Below are positions 7,675-13,119 of a DNA stretch of 13,119 nucleotides, in pieces. Source of the DNA: an uncultured Lachnospiraceae bacterium (GTDB taxonomy: Bacteria > Bacillota > Clostridia > Lachnospirales > Lachnospiraceae); NCBI GenBank assembly GCA_949076555.1, contig CARUOB010000070.1, forward strand, positions 1 through 13,119. The letters run 5' to 3'. Position numbers and translations under genes: made by a program. How positions within the stretch are numbered: position 1 is the stretch's first letter; each line of letters begins with the position of its first letter. The notes under the pieces were generated by a model. That model did not search any database and was not told where the DNA came from. It was given only the letters and a program-made list of their open reading frames with translations.

Positions 7675-8280
7675 TCAGAAGATTTTCAGAACAAAATGAA
7701 GTATGCCTGGATTGACATAACTCTCCAACAGGCATCCCATTATGACAACTGCCATAATGCCCACAATCTGCGCGCCCTTTTTCATATAGAAGTGTGTGCT
7801 GTACCGCTCATATCCCTCCAACTGTGTTCTCGGCGCATAGAGTGTCCTGTTTACCTCCGCCGCCCAGAAAAACAGCAGAATATATGCCGGAACTAACAGC
7901 AACGCCTGCGGAAACAAAACGGCCGCCATAAACAAAAGCCCTCTGATCCCGTAACGGATTACCGCCACGGACAAAAGACAGCCCGCCGATAACCCCATAT
8001 AGCAAATATAAGCACAGAGAAACGGCATCCCTATCAAAGTCGTGGAAACCAGACATAAAAGGCAGCCTGTAAAGAGACGGTGTCTGAGAACATACCCCAC
8101 CAGTCCCTCTCCCACAGGTCTGCTGTTTTTCAGTCTGTTCATCATCTCCGCCCCAAACAGGCTGCCGTTTCTGATCCAAGTATCATGTCCAAAATTGACA
8201 AGCAGAATTCCCATAAAAAGGCCGATCATAAACAGATACGCCATATGATAGCCGTTTTTGATCCCAAACTGTCTCCGCAA
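7675..8280 (-). CDS. spoIIM: Stage II sporulation protein M
   Basis: SpoIIM is a membrane protein that, with SpoIID and SpoIIP, drives septal peptidoglycan remodelling and engulfment of the forespore. The product is 201 residues with about five hydrophobic helices (near 12-29, 69-90, 94-110, 115-139, 168-186). The FPQ motif (123-125) and the C-terminal ESYVNP (186-191) fit the SpoIIM/DUF95 family. The start is TTG at 8280, preceded by a purine-rich stretch (AAGAGG). The first ATG (codon 13) has no ribosome binding site and would cut into the first helix. It follows the phosphotransferase gene by 83 bases. In B. subtilis the gene is expressed under SigE in the mother cell; a possible SigE-like -10 is noted separately. 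Confidence 0.88.
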   Translation of the reverse strand: MRRQFGIKNGYHMAYLFMIGLFMGILLVNFGHDTWIRNGSLFGAEMMNRLKNSRPVGEGLVGYVLRHRLFTGCLLCLVSTTLIGMPFLCAYICYMGLSAGCLLSVAVIRYGIRGLLFMAAVLFPQALLLVPAYILLFFWAAEVNRTLYAPRTQLEGYERYSTHFYMKKGAQIVGIMAVVIMGCLLESYVNPGILHFVLKIF

Positions 8281-8363
8281 GATTACACCGCCTCTTCCAA
8301 GCTCCTATAGGACAGTATATGTCCGAAAAGGACGAGGCATGACAGCATTTCTTTCAGCAAATA

Positions 8364-10058
8364 TCATCTGTCAAAAACTCTGCCGGTGGGTTTAAAATCC
8401 TCCCGTTCAAAGCGGTTCCCCTCCAGCTCATACTCCACCATATGCTCCTCGTTGCGGTATTCATACCAGATCACCCGTCGTTTTCTGTCCGGGTCTGTAT
8501 CACGGAAAATCTCCCCGCCCTTTTTTCCGTCCAAAAGCTCCATATAGGCATCCAACAGGTCGATATGGGAGACCGGCACATCCGATTCTGCAAGCGCATG
8601 CTTTTCCTGAAAGCCTTTTACAAGTAAAACCGGGTGAAAGCGCTCCAGCACCTCCTCCCCGTAGCTGTCGTGATCCACATCATAATAGCCGTGATCCGCC
8701 ATGATCAGAATCACAGAGTTATCGTAAGTGCCGCTATTTTTCAATCTGGAGAGCCATGTATCAATCACCTTGATCGTGGCTTCAACCTTCTGTGAATACG
8801 TTCCCTTTTCAACCGGGTTCATATCTTTGTCATAATCAAAGGGCAGATGCGCACCCTCCACGTGTATGAACTGAAACACATTCCGGTCTGTCTTCACAAG
8901 TTCCGGATTCTCCAGAAGCATGTTGTACACACTGTCGTAGCGGTAATTGTACATCTCCAGCGCCATCCCAAAATCAAACCCTTCGATCTGTGCATACTGT
9001 TTATAGGCATAAGGCAGATACTTAAACAGAATATACTTCATTTCCTGTCTGAAATACATGTTAAAATCCATATTCTCATAGGGAGACGCCATGTTATTTT
9101 TAATATCGCTCGTTATGCGAAACCGCCGTTCTCCGTACCAGACCGGCTCATCCATGTAAAGACCGATATCGTAGTTTTCCTCATCCAATCTTTCAAACAG
9201 TGGGGAACCGTTGTATGCCTCGCTTGCAAACGCCCCGAAATCCTGCTCATTTCTGTTCACCGCGCCCGACAAAAGAAGCGGCATACTGTCACGGGTGTAA
9301 GGGTACACGGACGCCGTGTTGGAGTAATAAGTAAAATCCCGGAAAACCTCCCTGTATTCCTCATTGCTCTCAAGCGCCGTCTCAAAGGTTTCGGCCTCCA
9401 CCGCATCCACCAGCAGGATCAGAAAATTCTTATTTTGGGAAATATCATGGAAATGGGCGTTGGTCGTAAGCAGGGCATCCTTTTTCTCAAACGCGTTGTT
9501 CATAAGCATCTGGGGAAGAAGGCTGACAAACAGCAAAGCCACGATAACCCCGGAAATACGAGTCTCCCATTTAACCACCTGCTCCGTACCGCATTTCACA
9601 ACCAGAGCGATGGCCGCCGTTCCCAATAGCGCCCAGAGCGCTAATGTCAGCAGATCCTCCTTCAAATACCGATCCCACGCAATAGTCTCTCCCGTCAGCA
9701 CCGGAAGGGATGTGCTCAAATAAACGCCCTGTATATATGTGGCCAGAAAAACAACAAAAAGGAGTATTACCATGCATTGGTACACTCCCCTTTTTCCCTT
9801 TGAAAGCCTGACTGTTATAAAATAAAATGTGGTGATAAGCACTGCTCCCGCAAGCAAAAACAGTGCAAATATCAAAAGCGTCGGAAATATCATGATCCCG
9901 AAGTCAAACCAGAAATCATTTTTATTGGTACTATACATCAACAGAGGCTCGTAGATAAACAGCATGAAACAAAAGGCCGTCCAAATCCTATACGCCGGTC
10001 TAAGCTGTCTGCATTTCTCCCTGAAGTCTTCCGTCGTTCTTTCCTTTTTACCGTTCAT
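8364..10058 (-). CDS. Membrane-anchored LtaS-like phosphotransferase/sulfatase-fold enzyme
   Basis: The 564-residue protein has five likely membrane helices (about 25-41, 54-80, 95-113, 134-155, 168-186) followed by an extracellular alkaline-phosphatase-superfamily domain (about 210-540). This is the layout of lipoteichoic acid synthases and phosphoethanolamine transferases. Probable metal and catalytic residues are Asp218 (ILLVDAVEAETF), Thr255 (YPYTRDSMPLLLSG), Asp455-His456 (MADHG) and His475 (ERFHPVLL), with His399 and His404 near the site. The nucleophile is Thr and there is no CxPxR sulfatase motif, so transfer of a phospho-group to a surface glycan or lipid is more likely than sulfate removal. 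LtaS itself has Glu at the first metal position, so it is not a standard LtaS. The start has GAGGA six bases upstream. It follows the NUDIX gene by 30 bases. Substrate unknown. Confidence 0.8.
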   Translation of the reverse strand: MNGKKERTTEDFREKCRQLRPAYRIWTAFCFMLFIYEPLLMYSTNKNDFWFDFGIMIFPTLLIFALFLLAGAVLITTFYFITVRLSKGKRGVYQCMVILLFVVFLATYIQGVYLSTSLPVLTGETIAWDRYLKEDLLTLALWALLGTAAIALVVKCGTEQVVKWETRISGVIVALLFVSLLPQMLMNNAFEKKDALLTTNAHFHDISQNKNFLILLVDAVEAETFETALESNEEYREVFRDFTYYSNTASVYPYTRDSMPLLLSGAVNRNEQDFGAFASEAYNGSPLFERLDEENYDIGLYMDEPVWYGERRFRITSDIKNNMASPYENMDFNMYFRQEMKYILFKYLPYAYKQYAQIEGFDFGMALEMYNYRYDSVYNMLLENPELVKTDRNVFQFIHVEGAHLPFDYDKDMNPVEKGTYSQKVEATIKVIDTWLSRLKNSGTYDNSVILIMADHGYYDVDHDSYGEEVLERFHPVLLVKGFQEKHALAESDVPVSHIDLLDAYMELLDGKKGGEIFRDTDPDRKRRVIWYEYRNEEHMVEYELEGNRFEREDFKPTGRVFDR

Positions 10059-10088
10059 AGCTATTCCTCAAGTCTGTCTTAAATGTCG

Positions 10089-10634
10089 CTATTGTCTGTT
10101 TATTTTGTTGTAATATGCCAGAATCGCCGCCACAGTCTTTCCGTCCTGAATCTTGCAGTCATAAATCATCTGCACCAGCTCCTCCAGATCATGGCTTTCC
10201 GCATTTAAAAACTCATCCTCGTCCAAATGCTGGCAGCCGGGTTTTAAATCCGTGGCCAGATACACGTCAATCTTTTCGTTGCAGAAAGCGACCGTCGTCC
10301 GAAGCGTCAGCAAAAGCTCCAGCTTCCCAGCCACATAACCGGTCTCCTCCTCCAGCTCTCTGGCCGCCGCCTCTTTCGTCGGCTCACCCACACTGTTTAA
10401 ACCGCCCGCCGGAATTTCCAGCGTCTCCCGGTCCAGTGCGTTGCGGTACTGTCTCACCATCAGAAGTTTCCCGTCGTCCTTCACCGCCACAACAGCCGCC
10501 GCGCCCTTGTGGTCAATCAAATCCCACTTGGCTATGTTGCCGTTTGCCACGCGGATCGTGTCCTGATAATAATCAATGATCGCGCCCTTATAAATCAATT
10601 CTCTTCCCAAACGTTCGTAATTGTTGTCTGCCAT
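10089..10634 (-). CDS. NUDIX hydrolase, ADP-ribose pyrophosphatase type
   Basis: This is a cytoplasmic protein of 181 residues. A complete Nudix box (G-x5-E-x7-RE-U-x-EE-x-G-U) spans 78-100: Gly78, Glu84 and RELEEETGY (92-100), with the glutamates that bind catalytic magnesium. The upstream VVAVKDDGKLLMVRQYRNALDRETLEIPAGG (about 48-78) is typical of the ADP-ribose pyrophosphatase (NudF) branch, which splits ADP-ribose into AMP and ribose 5-phosphate. ATG 10634 is preferred; it follows a purine-rich AAGGGATAGGGG stretch. A GTG at 10673 would add 13 residues rich in Gly and Arg that are not family-like. The gene lies 81 bases after the aminotransferase with no terminator seen, and 30 bases before the phosphotransferase. 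Exact substrate is inferred from the family. Confidence 0.9.
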   Translation of the reverse strand: MADNNYERLGRELIYKGAIIDYYQDTIRVANGNIAKWDLIDHKGAAAVVAVKDDGKLLMVRQYRNALDRETLEIPAGGLNSVGEPTKEAAARELEEETGYVAGKLELLLTLRTTVAFCNEKIDVYLATDLKPGCQHLDEDEFLNAESHDLEELVQMIYDCKIQDGKTVAAILAYYNKINRQ

Positions 10635-10715
10635 TTTACCCCTATCCCTTCTCCAATGGCTGCCTCCTGCCACGCTGACCGTTCTGCATCAGCCAGACAG
10701 TCCGCCCGCTTCCTT

Positions 10716-12017
10716 TCAAGCAGTCTCGGCAACCGCCTCCTGCAACAGTTTCTCTACGCTGACTAACTTCACGCAAAGCACGAACACATCCGTGGCCTGG
10801 GCCATCTCTTCCGCCGTCGGATAGGTAGGTGCAATCCGGATATTGCTGTCCTTCGGGTCCTTTCCGTAAGGGAAGGTCGCACCTGCGCCTGTGAGAACCA
10901 CGCCAAGCTCCTTACATTTTGCCACGATCTCCTTGGCACAGCCCTCCATCGCGTCAAAAGAGATAAAATAGCCGCCAAGCGGTTTCGTCCACTCGCCGAT
11001 GCCCAATCCACCGAGTTCCTGCTCCAGAACCGAAAGCACTGCCTCGAACTTAGGTCTGATGATATCCGCGTGCTTCTTCATATGGGCAAGCATCCCCTCC
11101 AGACTCTTGAAATATCTGGCGTGGCGAAGCTGGTTCACCTTATCATAACCGATCGTCCGCAGTGTCAGGGTCTTCTTTATATCCGCCAGATTGGCGAAAG
11201 AAGCCGCCATCGCCGCTATGCCTGCACCGGAAAAGGTTATTTTGGAAGTGGAGCAGAACGCATAAACCATGTCAGGATTACCGGCCTTCTCGCACTCGCT
11301 CAATATCTCAAGAAGCGTATCCTGCTTATCCTCGTAAAGGTGATGCACCGCATACGCGTTATCCCAATAAATACGGAAGTCATCCGCAGCCGGTTTCAGC
11401 GCGGCGAACCGTCTCACCGTCTCGTCAGAGTACGTGATCCCCTGCGGGTTGGAATACTTGGGCACACACCAGATTCCCTTCACTGCCTCATCCTGCGATA
11501 CGTACTTTTCCACCAGCTCCATATCCGGTCCTGTGGACGTCATCGGGATCGGTATCATTTCAACGCCGAAATGCTGTGTGATTGCAAAATGTCTGTCATA
11601 ACCCGGCACGGGACATAAAAATTTTACTTTATCAAGTTTGCACCAAGGGGTCGCTCCCATAACGCCATGCGTGTAGGAACGGGAAACCATATCATACATG
11701 ATAGACAGACTGGAATTGCCAAAGACAATCACACTCTCTGCCGAAACTCCCATCACATCCGCCATCAGATGTTTCGCCTCCGTGATACCGTCCATCAGGC
11801 CGTAGTTTCTCGTATCCATACCTTCCATGGATTTCATATCCGAATCGGAATTTAAAACATCCAAAAGGCCCATGCCCATATCGAGCTGTGCCGGTTCCGG
11901 CTTTCCTCTGGACATATCAAGCTGCAAACCCTTTCCCTTGGCCTCGGCAAACTGTTTGTCAAGCTCCGCCTTCTGCGCCATGAGCTCTTTTCTGGTCATC
12001 ACATTGTACGCTTTCAT
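10716..12017 (-). CDS. Class Ic aspartate-type aminotransferase (PLP-dependent)
   Basis: This is a PLP enzyme of fold type I, 433 residues, best matching the subgroup of aspartate aminotransferases represented by Corynebacterium AspT (Pfam Asp_aminotransf). PLP-site residues are Asn190 (YSNPQG), Asp219 and Tyr222 (WDNAY), the Schiff-base lysine Lys259 (STSKITFSGAG) and the carboxylate-binding Arg394 (NIRIAP). The N-terminal SRGKPEP (36-42) is also typical of this group. The likely reaction is aspartate plus 2-oxoglutarate to oxaloacetate plus glutamate, though other amino donors are possible. ATG 12017 is chosen because GGAGGG lies just upstream; an in-frame ATG at 12074 falls at about the transcription start and has no ribosome site. 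Its leader carries a GntR-type palindrome at 12056-12067. Confidence 0.87.
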   Translation of the reverse strand: MKAYNVMTRKELMAQKAELDKQFAEAKGKGLQLDMSRGKPEPAQLDMGMGLLDVLNSDSDMKSMEGMDTRNYGLMDGITEAKHLMADVMGVSAESVIVFGNSSLSIMYDMVSRSYTHGVMGATPWCKLDKVKFLCPVPGYDRHFAITQHFGVEMIPIPMTSTGPDMELVEKYVSQDEAVKGIWCVPKYSNPQGITYSDETVRRFAALKPAADDFRIYWDNAYAVHHLYEDKQDTLLEILSECEKAGNPDMVYAFCSTSKITFSGAGIAAMAASFANLADIKKTLTLRTIGYDKVNQLRHARYFKSLEGMLAHMKKHADIIRPKFEAVLSVLEQELGGLGIGEWTKPLGGYFISFDAMEGCAKEIVAKCKELGVVLTGAGATFPYGKDPKDSNIRIAPTYPTAEEMAQATDVFVLCVKLVSVEKLLQEAVAETA

Positions 12018-12055
12018 AGTTCCCTCCTGCATCCTTGTAATCATATCATTGAATA

Positions 12056-12067
12056 ATTGTATACAAT
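12056..12067 (-). promoter_or_regulatory. GntR-type operator-like palindrome in the aminotransferase leader
   Basis: ATTGTATACAAT is a perfect 12-base palindrome and fits the GTATAC-centred sites known for FadR/GntR-family regulators. It lies about 10-20 bases after the predicted transcription start, where a bound repressor would block early elongation. No GntR gene is in the window, so the regulator, if any, is elsewhere. Confidence 0.45.
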
Positions 12068-12084
12068 CATACACATTGATATTT

Positions 12085-12113
12085 ATTCTACTATAAGTAT
12101 GCCAATTTCACAA
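12085..12113 (-). promoter_or_regulatory. SigA-type promoter of the aminotransferase gene
   Basis: On the minus strand TTGTGA (12113-12108) and TAGAAT (12090-12085) are separated by 17 bases, matching consensus at 4/6 and 5/6. It lies about 70 bases upstream of the ATG. No terminator was seen before the NUDIX gene, so this promoter may also serve the genes downstream. Confidence 0.65.
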
Positions 12114-12185
12114 GTATGCATATACGACAATTTTATGTATTTCTAAAGCCATTTTATGGTAAATATGTTAAATACATATGGGGCT

Positions 12186-12312
12186 GTGTGCATAAGCAGA
12201 CTCGAAATGCTTCGCATTTCTCGTTCGCGTTGCTCGTCATAAGCAACTGTCACCATGCGTTCATGCAAGCATGCGCATGCTGCCAGCCGCTTCTGACTCT
12301 GCTTATGCGCGC
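12186..12312 (+). other. Inverted-repeat region able to fold as a multi-branched RNA
   Basis: An outer stem pairs GCATAAGCAGA (12190-12200) with TCTGCTTATGC (12298-12308), 11 perfect pairs, and continues to 12186/12312 with G-T wobbles that only pair in the plus-strand RNA. Inside are three hairpins: GAAATGC/GCATTTC (12204-12220), GTTGCT/AGCAAC (12229-12247) and CATGCG..CATG/CATG..CGCATG (12254-12279). A bidirectional terminator begins five bases after it. It codes for no recognised protein. It could be a small RNA, or a dispersed palindromic repeat of the kind common between genes in Clostridia. The rest of the gap 12018-12350 holds the aminotransferase promoter and leader and the RNase Y terminator. 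Confidence 0.5.
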
Positions 12313-12316
12313 AAAG

Positions 12317-12347
12317 AAACCCCGCAGAATAAAATCTGCGGGGTTTT
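12317..12347 (-). terminator. Strong bidirectional terminator after the RNase Y gene
   Basis: A 12-bp stem, AAACCCCGCAGA (12317-12328) with TCTGCGGGGTTT (12335-12346), encloses a six-base A-rich loop. Read on the minus strand it ends in TTTCTTT, just after the RNase Y stop codon. Read on the plus strand it ends in TTTT, so it would also stop any transcript of the 12186-12312 element. Confidence 0.88.
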
Positions 12348-12350
12348 GTA

Positions 12351-13119
12351 CTATTTGGCATAGTCTATGACACGACTCTCTCGGATCACATTTACCTTGA
12401 TCTGTCCGGGATACTCCAACTCAGCCTCAATCTGTTTGGAGATATCTCTCGCGAGCAGTACCATATCAGAATCACTGATCTGTTCCGGAACTACCATTAC
12501 ACGAATCTCTCTACCTGCCTGAATAGCAAAAGATTTGTCCACACCTTTGAAATTGTTTGTGATGTCTTCTAATTGTTTCAGTCTTGTTGTATATGTCTCT
12601 AATGTCTCTCTTCTTGCACCCGGTCTCGCCGCGGAAATCGTATCAGCCGCCTGCACCAGACAAGCGATCAACGTCTGTGCCTCCACATCACCGTGATGGG
12701 ATTCCACCGCGTTAATGACAACCGGCCCTTCCTTATACTTCCTGCAAAGTTCTACGCCGAGCTGGATATGAGATCCCTCCATCTCGTGATCCACTGCTTT
12801 ACCGATATCATGCAGGAGTCCCGCACGCTTGGCCATTCTGACATCCAGTCCCATCTCCGCTGCCAGTAAGCCGGAAAGCTGCGCCACTTCAATGGAATGC
12901 TTCAAAGCGTTCTGACCATAGCTGGTTCTGAACTTCATTTTACCAAGCAGTCTCACCAGTTCAGGATGGATACCATGTACGCCGACTTCGAGGGTGGCTG
13001 CTTCGCCCTCCTCTTTCATCATAACTTCGACTTCCTTCTGCGCCTTCTCGACCATTTCCTCAATTCTGGCCGGGTGAATACGCCCGTCCACAATCAGCTT
13101 CTCGAGCGCGATCCTCGCC
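12351..13119 (-). CDS. rny: Ribonuclease Y, C-terminal half (5' end outside window)
   Basis: RNase Y is the membrane-anchored endoribonuclease that starts mRNA decay in many Firmicutes. The frame is open to the window edge and ends at TAG 12353-12351, so 255 of roughly 520 residues are visible. The N-terminal membrane helix, coiled coil and most of the KH domain lie outside. The window shows the canonical LEKLIVDGRIHPARIEE start of this part and then the HD domain, with LKHSIEVA (His74 in window numbering) and the HD pair LLHDIGK (His103-Asp104). A later HHGD motif completes the metal site. The C-terminal PGQIKVNVIRESRVIDYAK-like tail is typical. GTG 13091 is an internal valine codon, not a start. 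A terminator follows directly. Confidence 0.95.
   Translation of the reverse strand, partial: ARIALEKLIVDGRIHPARIEEMVEKAQKEVEVMMKEEGEAATLEVGVHGIHPELVRLLGKMKFRTSYGQNALKHSIEVAQLSGLLAAEMGLDVRMAKRAGLLHDIGKAVDHEMEGSHIQLGVELCRKYKEGPVVINAVESHHGDVEAQTLIACLVQAADTISAARPGARRETLETYTTRLKQLEDITNNFKGVDKSFAIQAGREIRVMVVPEQISDSDMVLLARDISKQIEAELEYPGQIKVNVIRESRVIDYAK

Noticed and set aside
7651..7677. Inverted repeat TGAAAAAT/ATTTTTCA as terminator of spoIIM
   Set aside because: The stem is only A-T pairs, it overlaps the stop codon, and no distinct T run follows, so termination there is doubtful.
8364..10058. True arylsulfatase function
   Set aside because: No C/S-x-P-x-R formylglycine motif is present. The nucleophile position holds Thr, as in phosphotransferases of the same fold.
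12186..12312. tRNA or tmRNA reading of the cloverleaf-like fold
   Set aside because: There is no T-arm or D-arm consensus, the arm lengths are wrong, and the 3' end has no CCA-compatible acceptor.

Overview
The window looks like a piece of chromosome from a spore-forming Clostridia, most likely a Lachnospiraceae-type gut anaerobe. The reasons are a SpoIIM gene, a SpoVB-like flippase, RNase Y, a Firmicutes-type MnmA with a CC-containing insert, and consensus SigA promoters with strong GGAGG-type ribosome binding sites. This is inferred from gene content, not from a marker gene. No phage, transposase, CRISPR, rRNA or tRNA was seen.

Layout. At 1-558 (+) is the C-terminal part of a PHP-type histidinol-phosphatase. 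It converges with mnmA (568-1647, -), leaving 9 bases between them. A divergent region of about 215 bases carries the mnmA promoter. The + strand then holds a SpoVB/MOP-family flippase (1863-3317), a class I DAHP synthase (3393-4421) with its own promoter and a strong terminator, and a MarR regulator (4577-5023) followed by a MATE exporter (5063-6403). The MarR/MATE pair has a consensus promoter flanked by two palindromic operator-like sites and ends at a hairpin terminator near 6435-6485.

The rest is on the - strand. Read in the direction of transcription it starts with the C-terminal half of RNase Y (entering from 13119), which ends at a strong terminator near 12317-12347. Next come a class Ic aspartate-type aminotransferase (10716-12017), an ADP-ribose-pyrophosphatase-type NUDIX hydrolase (10089-10634), a membrane-anchored LtaS-like phosphotransferase/'sulfatase' (8364-10058), spoIIM (7675-8280) and xerD (6584-7468). 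The aminotransferase and xerD each have a recognisable SigA promoter. The genes between are closely spaced and may be partly cotranscribed.

How the genes work together. Most are housekeeping: histidine and aromatic amino acid synthesis, tRNA thiolation, chromosome dimer resolution, RNA turnover and sporulation. The local functional unit is the MarR-MATE pair, a likely self-regulated drug or metabolite export cassette. The least explained parts are the LtaS-like enzyme next to spoIIM, a GntR-type palindrome in the aminotransferase leader, and a 127-base inverted-repeat region at 12186-12312 that can fold into a multi-branched RNA. I found no clear new defence or biosynthetic system.
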